Assembly (NCBI GenBank): GCA_019247925.1
Contig: JAFBAG010000195.1
Location: 1 to 40,748, forward strand
DNA from: Pseudolabrys sp.
Lineage (GTDB): Bacteria; Pseudomonadota; Alphaproteobacteria; Rhizobiales; Xanthobacteraceae
Reading direction: 5' to 3'
DNA: 40,748 nucleotides
The notes below the pieces were generated by a model that saw nothing but the letters and a program-made list of their open reading frames with translations, had not been told where the DNA came from and did no database searches. Position numbers and translations under genes: made by a program. Positions within the stretch are counted from its first letter, which is position 1; each line of letters starts with the position of its first letter. This document shows positions 10,426 to 20,643 of the stretch, piece after piece.

Positions 10426-12894
10426 TTAGAACGATGTGCCGCCGCTGAACCGGAAGACCTGCGTGCGGTCAAACGGCTGCTTCATGAACGGATAGGCGAA
10501 GTCGAACCGGATCGGGCCCAGCGGCGAGTCCCACAAGAAGCCGATACCCGCCGCCGCGCGAACTTTCATGCCGTCCGGGGACACGTTGAGTGTTTCGCCC
10601 GTAACACTCCAGCTGCGCGGCCCTTTGTAATCCCAGAGCGAACCAGCGTCGACGAAGGCTGCGAGCTTGATCCCGATTTCCTTCGGCAAGAAGTAGAGCG
10701 GAGTTTGCGCTTCCGCGGATGCGCCCCAGAACATCGAGCCGCCGAGCGGATCCTGTGTCGAAGTGCCAAGGTCGCGCGGCCCGAAGCCCGACGGCGCAAA
10801 GCCGCGCACCAGGTTTGGACCCATCTGGAAATGGTCGAGGCTGCGCAGGCCCCCACTGCCCCAGCCTGCAACGTGGCCGGCCTGTAGCTTCAACAAGCCT
10901 ATGACGTCGGGCAGCACTTCGTAGTAATTGCGCATTTCGCCTGTGGTGCGGATGAACTTCACATCGCCGCCCACGCCGGCGAAGTCCTGGCGCAGCTCGA
11001 ACATTCCGCCGCTGGTGGGGCTCTTGTTGTTGTCGAGGGTGTTATAGGCGAGCGAGTAGCCCAACACCGAGCCGATGACCGGCCCATTCGCCAATTCCCG
11101 GCGTACCGCGAGCGAGGCTTCGCCGTCGGCGTAACATTCGTCCGTACCGGGCGTTACCGGAAGCGTATGGGGCGTATATGGCGGCATCGCCGCGCCGGTC
11201 CCGAGCGGGCCCGCAGGCAAAATACAGTTATTGAATGGCCCCGGTAACGTGACCTTCTGCTGATAAATCGAATAGCGCGGCGCGAAGCTCAACTCTTCAG
11301 TCAAGGCGAAACCCAGCTTCAGATTTACGCCGATCGTCTCCGTGTCATAGGAGAGGTAATTCGAAGCGAGATTGCGTTTGTAGAAGACGTCGACGCCCGC
11401 ACCCATGCGGTAGCCGAGAAAGTATGGCTCCACGAACGACAACTCGGCACCACGTGTACGCTGGCCATAAGTCAGCGCGACGCGGGCAACCTGACCGCGG
11501 CCGAGGAGATTTCGTTCGCCGACAGCCACTTCGCCGAGCCACCCGTCGCTGGTCGAATAGCCGCCTGACAGCGAAAACTGGCCGGTCGACTGCTCTTCGA
11601 CCTCGACATTGAGGACGACGCGGTCGGGAGCGGAGCCCGGCTCGTTACTGATCTTGACGCGCTTGAAGTAGCCGAGGTTATTGAGGCGGCGTTCGGCGCG
11701 ATCGATCAGGGCGCGGTTGTATGCGTCGCCTTCGCCGATATCGAATTCACGGCGGACGACGTAATCGCGGGTGCGCGTATTGCCGCGTACGTTGATGCGC
11801 TCGATATAAACGCGCGGCCCTTCTTCAGCGCTGAAAACAAGGTTGACGGTTTTCGTCTCGAAATTGCGGTCGCCGCGTGGACGGATGGTCGAGAAGGCAA
11901 AACCGCGCTTGGCAGCCTCGATCGACATGCCTTCCACAGTTTTTTCGACCAGTTCGGCGTTATAGACGCTGCCAGGAGACAACTTCAGACGCGAGCGCAG
12001 AATGCCCGGGTCGATCGCAGCGACGTTGGAGACAACATCGACCGTACCGACGCGATATTGCGCACCTTCGTCGATCGTGAACGTGATCACGAAGGCTTTG
12101 ATGGCCGGATCATATTCGCCAATGGCGGAAACGATGCGAACGTCGGCGTAGCCGTGCTTCAGGTAGAAACGGCGCAACAGATCGCGATCGGCCTCGACGC
12201 GGTCCGGATCATAGATGTCGCCGGTCTGGAGGAAGCCCCAGAGCTTGCTCGTTTCGATGGTCTTGATGACTTCCTTGAGCCGCGAAGACGAAAAGGCGCG
12301 GTTGCCGACGAAATTGAGGCTTTGCACGCCGGTCTTTGCGCCTTCATTGACCTCGAAAACGAGGTCGACGCGGTTATTCGGCAATTCGATGGTCTTTGGC
12401 TCGACGCGCACGTCGAAACGGCCGCTACGGCGATAGATCTCGATAATGCGCTGGACGTCGGCCTGGACGGTCGGACGCGAAAGCGTCCCGCGCGGCTTGG
12501 ATTGAACTTCCGCGGAGAGCTGTTCGTCCTTGGCTTTCTTGTTGCCCTCGAACGCAACGCGGTTGATCACCGGGTTTTCGACGACCGTTACGACAATGCG
12601 TCCGCCAGGCTGGCTGATGCGGACATCCTGGAACAGGCCGGTCGCGATCAGGCTTTTCAGCGCTTCGTCGATACTGACGGCATCGAGGCGGCCGCTCGGG
12701 CCGGGACGGAAATAGGAGCGGATCGTATCGGTTTCGACACGGCGATTGCCTTCAACGACGATGGCCGAGCGGGCGCTCTGGGCGACCGCAACGTCCGAGG
12801 CCAATGCTCCGATGAAGGCGCACCCAATGAAGAGTCCGGGGAGGACAACAAGCGCGTAAACGACCCCCCTCACGCCCGCGACTACACGTCCCAT
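10426..12894 (-). CDS. bamA: Outer membrane protein assembly factor BamA (Omp85, POTRA repeats plus beta-barrel)
   Basis: Signal peptide, POTRA repeats, VRGFAPSGFGPRD, C-terminal IRFDFAYPFMKQPFDRTQVFRFSGGTSF. Confidence 0.96.
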   Translation of the reverse strand: MGRVVAGVRGVVYALVVLPGLFIGCAFIGALASDVAVAQSARSAIVVEGNRRVETDTIRSYFRPGPSGRLDAVSIDEALKSLIATGLFQDVRISQPGGRIVVTVVENPVINRVAFEGNKKAKDEQLSAEVQSKPRGTLSRPTVQADVQRIIEIYRRSGRFDVRVEPKTIELPNNRVDLVFEVNEGAKTGVQSLNFVGNRAFSSSRLKEVIKTIETSKLWGFLQTGDIYDPDRVEADRDLLRRFYLKHGYADVRIVSAIGEYDPAIKAFVITFTIDEGAQYRVGTVDVVSNVAAIDPGILRSRLKLSPGSVYNAELVEKTVEGMSIEAAKRGFAFSTIRPRGDRNFETKTVNLVFSAEEGPRVYIERINVRGNTRTRDYVVRREFDIGEGDAYNRALIDRAERRLNNLGYFKRVKISNEPGSAPDRVVLNVEVEEQSTGQFSLSGGYSTSDGWLGEVAVGERNLLGRGQVARVALTYGQRTRGAELSFVEPYFLGYRMGAGVDVFYKRNLASNYLSYDTETIGVNLKLGFALTEELSFAPRYSIYQQKVTLPGPFNNCILPAGPLGTGAAMPPYTPHTLPVTPGTDECYADGEASLAVRRELANGPVIGSVLGYSLAYNTLDNNKSPTSGGMFELRQDFAGVGGDVKFIRTTGEMRNYYEVLPDVIGLLKLQAGHVAGWGSGGLRSLDHFQMGPNLVRGFAPSGFGPRDLGTSTQDPLGGSMFWGASAEAQTPLYFLPKEIGIKLAAFVDAGSLWDYKGPRSWSVTGETLNVSPDGMKVRAAAGIGFLWDSPLGPIRFDFAYPFMKQPFDRTQVFRFSGGTSF

Positions 12895-13066
12895 GCCTTA
12901 CGCGCCCTCATCCCCAAGCTTGGCCGATACGGCGGCCGATTCCGCAGCGAATCCAACCGTATTTGAGGCTTGTTCTGGCCAGTTCTTTACAGCGTTTTCG
13001 TGGCACTGCAACCGCCGACCCGGCCAAGGTCCTCTTTTCCCTCAGAAAGTTGCCCCGCGACAACGA

Positions 13067-14218
13067 TTATGACGTGTAGAGGTGAATGATGTCGTTAAAG
13101 GTCGCGAAAATCATGAGCATCACCACGATCGCGAGCCCGATTCTGAACCCCATTTCCTGCGCCCGCTCTGACAGCGGGCGGCCCCGCATCGCCTCAATGG
13201 CATAGAACAAAAGGTGACCGCCATCCAGCAGAGGTATCGGGAAGAGGTTCAGCAAACCGATCGACACGGACAAAACCGCTGCCAAATGCAGCAAGGGCAC
13301 CAGCCCCCCGGTCGCCACCTGTCCGGATACCTGGGCGATCCGGATCGGTCCCCCGAGCTGATCGGCGCCTTCGCGGCCGGCGAATATGCCTCCGATGTAG
13401 CTCATGGTGCGCTCGATCACGAACCACGTCTCGCCCACGCCCATGCCGAGGGCGGCGAGCGGACCGACCCTCTCCGTTTTCACATCGCCCGGCGCCATTG
13501 ATCGGCTTATGCCGAGAACTCCAACGCGGTGTGTGTTGCCGAAGTTGTCCTTGAGCTCCTTCAGCGCCGGCACGGCTTTGATTTGCCTCCGCTCGCCACC
13601 GCGATCGACCTCGACCGAAAGCGTCTCGCCAGCGCTGACGCTGACAATCCGCTGCATTTCCGAAAAACTATCGATCTTGCGCCCGTTGATGGCGAGGACA
13701 ATGTCGCCCGCCTGGAAACCCGCATCGGCGGCAGCGCTGCCCGCCTGAATGGTGTCAACGCGCGCCGTCGTGGTCTGCTTCCCAACCACCATGAAAATCC
13801 CGGCGAATATTGCGATCGCCAGCAGGAAATTAGCGACAGGACCGGCCACGACGACCGCGGCGCGGGGGCCGACCTTCTGATGCTGGAAGCTTTCGGCCTT
13901 CTCGGCCGGCGTCATGGCCTGGAGCGACGCATTATCGGGCGTGCTGGCCGCGCTCTCATCGCCGAAAAATTTGACATAGCCGCCGAGCGGGATAGCGGAA
14001 ATCTTCCATCGTGTGCCGTGGCGATCGTTGAATCCGATCAGTTCGGGTCCAAAACCGATCGAAAACACCAAAACCCGAATGCCGCAGCGTCGTGCGATCC
14101 AGAAATGGCCGAGTTCGTGAAAAAACACGACGATCGTGAGTACGAAGAGAAACGGAATGACGTAGCCCGTTATCCCGCCGCCAAATGCACTCAAACCACC
14201 AAGAACGCTCGATCCCAT
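13067..14218 (-). CDS. rseP: RIP metalloprotease RseP/YaeL
   Basis: VVFFHELGHFWIARRCGIRV (HExxH), PDZ domain, NLFPIPLLDGGHLLFYAIEAMRGRPLS. Confidence 0.95.
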   Translation of the reverse strand: MGSSVLGGLSAFGGGITGYVIPFLFVLTIVVFFHELGHFWIARRCGIRVLVFSIGFGPELIGFNDRHGTRWKISAIPLGGYVKFFGDESAASTPDNASLQAMTPAEKAESFQHQKVGPRAAVVVAGPVANFLLAIAIFAGIFMVVGKQTTTARVDTIQAGSAAADAGFQAGDIVLAINGRKIDSFSEMQRIVSVSAGETLSVEVDRGGERRQIKAVPALKELKDNFGNTHRVGVLGISRSMAPGDVKTERVGPLAALGMGVGETWFVIERTMSYIGGIFAGREGADQLGGPIRIAQVSGQVATGGLVPLLHLAAVLSVSIGLLNLFPIPLLDGGHLLFYAIEAMRGRPLSERAQEMGFRIGLAIVVMLMIFATFNDIIHLYTS

Positions 14219-14277
14219 ACGATTGGTCCCCGTTACGCCCCAATGGCCGTACCGGCCTCATCGGCCGGTCCAACTCC

Positions 14278-15504
14278 CTAACATGCCTTTGCGGCAATTT
14301 CCGGCAAGAGGTTCCGCGCCAATTGTCTTGCATTATGGTCAATGGCCAAGGCGGCTTCGAGGCTCGGCGGCTCTTGCAGCAGACCCTGAGCCTCTGCGGC
14401 CTCCAAAGTGGCCTCCACCAGCGCTGCAATGGCGGCAAAGCCAAGCCGGCGCGCCAGGAATTCGTCAACGCCGACTTCGTTTGCCGCGTTCAGCACGGTC
14501 GGCGCCGCTCCGCCCCGGATCAGCGCCTCGCGGGCCAGTCGCAAGGCAGGAAAGCGCTGCAGATCCGGCTCCTGGAAAGTGAGGGAGCCGATCTGGCGCA
14601 AATCGAGCCGCGGCGCTGGGGTGGAAATCCGCGCCGGCCAAGCCAGACAATGCGCGATCGGCACACGCATATCTGGCGGGCCGAGCTGGGCGACCATCGA
14701 ACCGTCGCGAAATTCCACCAAGCCGTGAACCACGGATTGAGGGTGAACCAGCACATCGATCTCGTCGGACTCAAGGTCGAAGAGATGATGCGCTTCGATG
14801 AGTTCGAGGCCCTTGTTCATCATGGTCGCTGAATCGATGCTGATCTTCGGTCCCATCGACCAATTCGGATGGCGCAAAGCCTGCTCGGGCGTCGCGGCGC
14901 GGATGGCATCGTTCGGCCAGGTTCGAAATGGCCCGCCGGACGCGGTGATAATCACCCGGCGCACGTCGACCCGGGCGCCGGCACTCAAAGCCTGGAAGAC
15001 GGCATTGTGCTCGCTGTCGACCGGCAGCACGGTTGCCCCCATCGCTGCCGCGCGACCCATAAACAAACTTCCCGCGCAAACCAGGCATTCCTTATTGGCG
15101 AGCGCGATTGTGGCGCCTCGATCAATGGCGGCCATGGTTGGACGGAGTCCAGTCGCGCCGCTGATCGCCGCCATCACCCAATCCGCGGGACGTTGCGCGG
15201 CTTCGATGACCGCCTGCTCACCTGCTGCGGCCTCAATGCCGGAACCGGCCAGAGCAGCCTTTAGCTCGGAATAGTAATCGTCGTCAGCGATGACCGCGAG
15301 GCGCGCGCCCAGCTCACGCGCGATCTTCGCCAATCCGGCTGCATTACGCCGCGCCGTCACCGCTTCCACGGCGTAAGAATTTTTTTGAGCGCGCAGAAGA
15401 TCGACAGTGCTGGCTCCGACCGAACCCGTGGCGCCCAATACTGTAACGCTTCGGGGTTGGTTCTGTCTTGCGCTTTGCGCGCGGATCAGCGGCGCGGCTT
15501 TCAT
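14278..15504 (-). CDS. dxr: 1-deoxy-D-xylulose-5-phosphate reductoisomerase (start [10 protein letters not shown] at 15504)
   Basis: [83 protein letters not shown]. Confidence 0.96.
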   Translation of the reverse strand: MKAAPLIRAQSARQNQPRSVTVLGATGSVGASTVDLLRAQKNSYAVEAVTARRNAAGLAKIARELGARLAVIADDDYYSELKAALAGSGIEAAAGEQAVIEAAQRPADWVMAAISGATGLRPTMAAIDRGATIALANKECLVCAGSLFMGRAAAMGATVLPVDSEHNAVFQALSAGARVDVRRVIITASGGPFRTWPNDAIRAATPEQALRHPNWSMGPKISIDSATMMNKGLELIEAHHLFDLESDEIDVLVHPQSVVHGLVEFRDGSMVAQLGPPDMRVPIAHCLAWPARISTPAPRLDLRQIGSLTFQEPDLQRFPALRLAREALIRGGAAPTVLNAANEVGVDEFLARRLGFAAIAALVEATLEAAEAQGLLQEPPSLEAALAIDHNARQLARNLLPEIAAKAC

Positions 15505-15508
15505 CGAA

Positions 15509-16321
15509 TTACCATACCAACAAACCTTGCGCGGGCGCTTCGAATCCGCCGCGCAGAATTCCGACACTCGTTGCAACACATATCGCGGCCCAAAATCCGT
15601 CCAGACGATCCATCACGCCGCCATGACCCGGAATGAGTGTGCCGGCATCTTTGGCATCAAAATGACGCTTCACGGCCGATTCAAGCAAATCACCGGCTTG
15701 CGACGCGATAGAAAGCGAAAACGCGATTGCCACGACAGGAATGACACGAACGCCCGCGTAGGGCGCAAAAAGCGCAGCCAGCATCACGGCGCCAAGCGTT
15801 CCGGCCAATGCGCCGCTCCAGGTTTTCTTAGGGCTTATCGAAGGCGCCAGCTTCGGTCCGCCAATCGCGCGGCCGACGAAATAGCCGATGATGTCGGTAG
15901 CCCAGACGACGATGAAGACCAAAAGAATAGCCGCGATCCCCAGCTGCGGATCATCGCGCAAAAAAATCGGCGCGAGCGCAAGCGCACCCGCATAGCCAAG
16001 CCCCGCCGCCATCCAAAGACGGCGCGCCGCCGGCGCAAAGACCACGACTGCGAAAGCGCCAAGCATGATAAGCAGGATCGCGACCATCGGGCGGCTAAAC
16101 TCGGTCATCAGCGCCGACACGATGATGGCAACGGCACCCGCGCCGAATGCCAGCTGGCCGCCCGCACGATCGACAAGCGCGCTCCACTCCCACATCACGG
16201 CGACAGCAGCCGCCGTCCAGAAAATACCGAATGGCCACTCGCCGAAATAGGTGACCGCGAGCGCGGCCGGGGCCAAGACCACAGCCGACGCGATGCGAAG
16301 CGTCAGATTGCTGGCTGCCAC
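15509..16321 (-). CDS. cdsA: Phosphatidate cytidylyltransferase; probable GTG start at 16321
   Basis: [53 protein letters not shown]. The called ATG at 16396 would overlap uppS by 74 bp; GTG at 16321 lies just after the uppS stop. Confidence 0.9.
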   Translation of the reverse strand: MAASNLTLRIASAVVLAPAALAVTYFGEWPFGIFWTAAAVAVMWEWSALVDRAGGQLAFGAGAVAIIVSALMTEFSRPMVAILLIMLGAFAVVVFAPAARRLWMAAGLGYAGALALAPIFLRDDPQLGIAAILLVFIVVWATDIIGYFVGRAIGGPKLAPSISPKKTWSGALAGTLGAVMLAALFAPYAGVRVIPVVAIAFSLSIASQAGDLLESAVKRHFDAKDAGTLIPGHGGVMDRLDGFWAAICVATSVGILRGGFEAPAQGLLVW

Positions 16322-16322
16322 G

Positions 16323-17078
16323 CTACGAACCAGTCTTCGCGACAACGCCGCCAAACCGGCGTTCGCGGCGGCGATACTCGTTGATCGCCGCCTCAAGCGC
16401 CGCGCGGTCGAAATCAGGCCAATAAGTCGGCACGAAAATCAGTTCGCTGTAGGCCGACTGCCAAAGCAGAAAGTTCGAGAGCCGCTGCTCCCCGCTAGTG
16501 CGAATGATCAGATCAGGGTCCGGGATGTCAGGCGCATCGAGAAAGCGCGCGAAATTCTCGACCTTAACAGCATCGAATTGCACTTCCCCGTCGGCGATGG
16601 CCTTCGCCATCCTCAAAGCCGCGCGCACAATTTCCTGACGTGCGCCGTAGTTGAAGGCCACGACCAATGTCAGCCCCGTATTCGCTTTGGTGCGTTTTTC
16701 CGCCTCGTCCAGCAGACGGAGAATATCTGGCTTGAGATCGCCGCGTTCTCCGATAATGCGCACGCGCACATTATTGGCATGAAGCTCGGCCAGATCGTTG
16801 CGCACGAACAAGCGCAGCAGACCCATCAGGTCGTTGATCTCGGGCGCCGGCCGCGACCAGTTTTCGGCGCTGAAGGAAAAAATTGTGAGAAAGCGAACGC
16901 CCAGTTCGCCGGCCGCGCGCACGGTACGTCGCAGCGCTTCGACACCTCGCCGATGACCTTCGCCTCGCGGCAGTCCTCGGGCCTGCGCCCAGCGGCCATT
17001 GCCGTCCATAATGATGGCAACATGCTGCGGCACCTGAAAGCTCGGCTGCGCGGCCGCTGGATGAACTGTATCGGCCAT
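16323..17078 (-). CDS. uppS: Undecaprenyl diphosphate synthase
   Basis: [74 protein letters not shown]. Confidence 0.97.
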   Translation of the reverse strand: MADTVHPAAAQPSFQVPQHVAIIMDGNGRWAQARGLPRGEGHRRGVEALRRTVRAAGELGVRFLTIFSFSAENWSRPAPEINDLMGLLRLFVRNDLAELHANNVRVRIIGERGDLKPDILRLLDEAEKRTKANTGLTLVVAFNYGARQEIVRAALRMAKAIADGEVQFDAVKVENFARFLDAPDIPDPDLIIRTSGEQRLSNFLLWQSAYSELIFVPTYWPDFDRAALEAAINEYRRRERRFGGVVAKTGS

Positions 17079-17088
17079 CGGCTTTGCC

Positions 17089-17652
17089 TCAGACGGTGAG
17101 GATTTCTTTTTCCTTGCCGTTCAGCATGTGATCGACGTCAGCGATCGCCTGGTCGGTGGCTTTTTGTATGTCGCCCGAAAAGCGGTCGTGTTCATCCTTG
17201 CTGATCTTGTGGTCTTTTTCCAATTTCTTGATGACGTCGAGACCGTCGCGCCTGACATGACGGACCGCCACTCGCGCTGCTTCCGCATATTTATGCGCGA
17301 CCTTCACCAGCTCCTTGCGGCGCTCCTCATTGAGCTCGGGAATGCGAAGTCGGATCATCTGGCCTTCAGTCGACGGCGTGAGACCGAGGTTCGCGGCGAT
17401 GATCGCCTTCTCGACAGCCGTGACCTGCGACTTGTCCCACACGTTGACCGCCAGCATGCGCGGCTCAGGCACTGTCACCGTCGCGACCTGGACGAGCGGC
17501 ATTTGCGCGCCATAGGCCTCGACATGGATCGGATCAAGCATGTGCTGCGAGGCTCGCCCCGTGCGTAGCCCCGCGAGTTCGCTCTTGAGCGCGGCAAGCG
17601 CGCCCTGCATGCGGCGCTTGAGCTCATTGATGTCGTGCGTCGTAACCGCCAT
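17089..17652 (-). CDS. frr: Ribosome recycling factor
   Basis: [61 protein letters not shown]. Confidence 0.97.
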   Translation of the reverse strand: MAVTTHDINELKRRMQGALAALKSELAGLRTGRASQHMLDPIHVEAYGAQMPLVQVATVTVPEPRMLAVNVWDKSQVTAVEKAIIAANLGLTPSTEGQMIRLRIPELNEERRKELVKVAHKYAEAARVAVRHVRRDGLDVIKKLEKDHKISKDEHDRFSGDIQKATDQAIADVDHMLNGKEKEILTV

Positions 17653-17685
17653 GCCTGATCCTCACTTACTTCGCGACGCCGCCTC

Positions 17686-18396
17686 TCAGCCGACCTGCGT
17701 CGCGCGTCCCTTCCCGCTCAAAACCTGCTCGATCGCGCCTTTCCCGTGAATGGAAAAAACGATGATAGGCAGGCGGTTTTCACGGGCAAGGGCAAAGGCT
17801 GCTGCGTCCATCACCTGAAGGTTCTTTTCAAGAGCCTCCTGGTGCGAAAGCTTGTCGTATCGCGTGGCCTTGGGATCCTTTTTCGGATCCGCGCTGTAGA
17901 CGCCATCGACCGAGGTAGCCTTGAGAACCGCGTTGGCGTCGAGTTCAGCCGCACGCAGGACCGCGGTCGTGTCGGTTGTAAAAAACGGATTGCCCGTGCC
18001 GGCTCCCAAAAGGACGACCCGTCCCTTGTCCAGGTTCTTGATGGCACGCTTTCGGCTGTAATTTTCGCAAACGGCCGGCATTGCGATCGCCGACAGCGTC
18101 CGCGCCTCGCGTCCCTTGCGCTCGATTGCGGCTTCGAGCGCGAGACAATTCATGATGGTCGCCAGCATTCCCATCGTGTCGCCGACGGCCCGCGGCACGC
18201 CGCGCGACGAGACTTCGACGCCACGAAAGATGTTGCCGCCGCCGACCACGACACCGAGCTGAACACCGAGCTTCGCTGCCGCGACCAGGTCGTCGGCGAT
18301 CCGCTCGACGGTTGCCTGGTCGATGCTGACGCCATTAGCGCTCAGCGCTTCGCCGGAGATTTTGACGATGACGCGCTTATAAGCGGGGCTGCTCAT
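17686..18396 (-). CDS. pyrH: UMP kinase (start [18 protein letters not shown] at 18396)
   Basis: [54 protein letters not shown]. Confidence 0.97.
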   Translation of the reverse strand: MSSPAYKRVIVKISGEALSANGVSIDQATVERIADDLVAAAKLGVQLGVVVGGGNIFRGVEVSSRGVPRAVGDTMGMLATIMNCLALEAAIERKGREARTLSAIAMPAVCENYSRKRAIKNLDKGRVVLLGAGTGNPFFTTDTTAVLRAAELDANAVLKATSVDGVYSADPKKDPKATRYDKLSHQEALEKNLQVMDAAAFALARENRLPIIVFSIHGKGAIEQVLSGKGRATQVG

Positions 18397-18452
18397 GATG
18401 ACGATCCCAAGGCCGGCTCGACTCAAACAGCACGCGGGCGACTATAAAGAAA

Positions 18453-18472
18453 GGGCGGCCGAAAGACCGCCC
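18453..18472 (-). terminator. Intrinsic terminator downstream of tsf
   Basis: Minus strand GGGCGGTC-TTTC-GGCCGCCC followed by TTTCTTTATAG: 8-bp stem (one G-U), tetraloop, U-rich tail, just after the tsf stop. Confidence 0.82.
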
Positions 18473-18481
18473 ATCCTGTGC

Positions 18482-19405
18482 TTATCTTTGGCCGGCCGCC
18501 GCGGCGACCTCGGCAGCAAAATCGGCCTCCTGCTTCTCAATCCCTTCCCCCAGCGCAAAGCGAAGATAGCCGGTGACTTTCACCGGGGCACCGACTTGGC
18601 TTTCCGCTTCCTTGAGCGCCTGGGCGACGTTTTTCTTGTCGTCGTGAACATAGGTCTGCTCGAGCAGCGTGGCTTCCTTGTAAAAAGTCTTAAGCCCGGA
18701 CTCGACGATCTTGTCGATGACATTCGCGGGCTTGCCCTGCTGCTTGTACTTGTCGGCGAGCACGTCTTTTTCCCGCTTCACGATATTGGGATCCATGCTC
18801 GCGGCATCGATCGCTTGCGGATTGGATGCGGCGATATGCATGGCGATCATCCGGCCCAGCGTCTTGAGCTCGTCCGCCTTGCCCGAGGATTCGAGACCCA
18901 CCAGAACACCGATCCGGCCCAGGCCGTCGGTGACGGACGAGTGAACATAACTGCCGACCGCGCCCTGCTTGACCTCAAGCGCGCCGGCGCGGCGCAACGT
19001 CATGTTTTCACCGATCTTGGCGATAGTGTCGTTGATCGCTTCCTCGACAGTGATCGCGCCGGCCTTGGCCTTCTTGATCGCCTCGACGTCGGTCCCTGCG
19101 CCGTGGGCGACGTCCGCGATCATCTTCACCAGACCCTGGAACAGGTCGTTGCGGGAGACGAAGTCCGTTTCAGAATTGACCTCGACGAGCACGCCCTTCG
19201 TGCCGCGCACGCTGACGCCAATGAGGCCTTCCGCAGCGACGCGGCCGGCCTTCTTGGCGGCTTTGGACAGCCCCTTCTTGCGCAGCCAATCCTGCGCGGC
19301 CTGGATGTCGCCCTTGGTCTCGGTCAGCGCCGCCTTGCAATCCATCATGCCGGCGCCGCTCGTCTCGCGAAGTTCTTTGACCATCGCGGCGGTAATTTCA
19401 GCCAT
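18482..19405 (-). CDS. tsf: Elongation factor Ts
   Basis: [33 protein letters not shown]. Confidence 0.97.
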   Translation of the reverse strand: MAEITAAMVKELRETSGAGMMDCKAALTETKGDIQAAQDWLRKKGLSKAAKKAGRVAAEGLIGVSVRGTKGVLVEVNSETDFVSRNDLFQGLVKMIADVAHGAGTDVEAIKKAKAGAITVEEAINDTIAKIGENMTLRRAGALEVKQGAVGSYVHSSVTDGLGRIGVLVGLESSGKADELKTLGRMIAMHIAASNPQAIDAASMDPNIVKREKDVLADKYKQQGKPANVIDKIVESGLKTFYKEATLLEQTYVHDDKKNVAQALKEAESQVGAPVKVTGYLRFALGEGIEKQEADFAAEVAAAAGQR

Positions 19406-19453
19406 CACATGCCTTCTACACTTGAGAGATAAAATAGCGGCCAGCGGCGGAGG

Positions 19454-20452
19454 TTATTCCGCCACCAGTTCCTTCGCCTTGGCGATCCAGCTTTCCACGC
19501 GACCCGGCAGACCCACTTCTTCACCGATGTAATGCGCGGCCTTGCCGCTGAGATCGGCAAATTGCTGGAAGTGGAAGATGCCGAGGTCGTTGAGCTGCTT
19601 TTCGATCGCGCCGGACACGCCTGGCAGCTTCTTGAGATCGTCGGCAGCGCCACGCGGTCCGGGCAATGCCTCATAGCCGTGATCGTCGGCAGCCGGTGCG
19701 GTCGACACGCTTTCGACGGTCGGCTTCTCGGCTGCGCCGACATCGATGCCGGATTCGCCTTGTGCGCGCGAAATACCGTCGATTGCCGCCTTGGCGACCA
19801 GATCGCAATAAAGCGACAGCGCGCGGCTGGCATCGTCGTTGCCCGGGACGACGTGGCTGATGCCGGCCGGATCCGAGTTCGTATCGACGATCGCCGCGAC
19901 CGGAATGCCGAGGCGCTGGGCCTCCTTGATCGCGATGTCTTCCTTGTTCGTGTCGATCACGAACAGCAGGTCGGGCACGCCGCCCATGTCCTTGATGCCG
20001 CCGAGCGAGCGGTCGAGCTTGTCGCGCTCGCGCTGCATCGTCAGGCGCTCTTTCTTGGTGTAGCCGCCGGCTTCGTTGGACGACAGCATCTCGTCGAGCT
20101 TGCGCAGCCGCGCGATCGAGCCGGAAATCGTCTTCCAGTTGGTCAGCGTGCCGCCGAGCCAGCGAGAATTCACGTAATATTGCGCGCAACGTTTCGCCGC
20201 GTCAGCGACCGCATCTTGCGCCTGCCGCTTGGTGCCGACGAACAGAATTCGTCCGCCCTTGGCGACGGTATCGCTGACGGCCTGCAGCGCCTTGTGCAGC
20301 ATCGGCACGGTCTGCGCGAGGTCGACGATATGGATGTTGTTGCGGGTGCCGAAGATGTATTCGCCCATCTTCGGGTTCCAGCGGTGGGCCTGGTGGCCAA
20401 AGTGCACGCCAGCTTCCAATAGCTGACGCATTGAGAAATCAGGAAGCGCCAT
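19454..20452 (-). CDS. rpsB: 30S ribosomal protein S2 with C-terminal extension (start [21 protein letters not shown] at 20452)
   Basis: [34 protein letters not shown]; extra C-terminal domain [38 protein letters not shown]... Confidence 0.97.
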   Translation of the reverse strand: MALPDFSMRQLLEAGVHFGHQAHRWNPKMGEYIFGTRNNIHIVDLAQTVPMLHKALQAVSDTVAKGGRILFVGTKRQAQDAVADAAKRCAQYYVNSRWLGGTLTNWKTISGSIARLRKLDEMLSSNEAGGYTKKERLTMQRERDKLDRSLGGIKDMGGVPDLLFVIDTNKEDIAIKEAQRLGIPVAAIVDTNSDPAGISHVVPGNDDASRALSLYCDLVAKAAIDGISRAQGESGIDVGAAEKPTVESVSTAPAADDHGYEALPGPRGAADDLKKLPGVSGAIEKQLNDLGIFHFQQFADLSGKAAHYIGEEVGLPGRVESWIAKAKELVAE

Positions 20453-20577
20453 AAACATTCTCCGGTTGGTCCGCCGCGGACGGGAGAGGCTGATTTCGTT
20501 GCTGAAACCGGCCACCGGACGGCTTATTGGCTCGTTGTGGGAGCCGAAAGCCAACGTCCGCGTGAGTGATGGCCGCG

Positions 20578-20606
20578 CTTATATAGACGTGGCTGCGCCG
20601 GTGCAA
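20578..20606 (-). promoter_or_regulatory. Sigma70-like promoter for rpsB-tsf
   Basis: Minus strand TTGCAC (20606-20601), 17-nt spacer, TATAAG (20583-20578), upstream of a roughly 119-nt rpsB leader. Confidence 0.65.
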
Positions 20607-20643
20607 GGACTGGGCTGGCCGCTAAGTCCCGGATTCTACGGCG

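Noticed and set aside
12980-13000. GAAC-TGGCCA-GAAC (minus strand) upstream of bamA, resembling an SOS box
   Set aside because: Spacer is 6 nt, not 7, so it does not match GTTCN7GTTC/GAACN7GAAC.
18395-19432. 345-aa ORF antisense to tsf
   Set aside because: Composition of a codon-mirror frame; tsf is unambiguous on the other strand.
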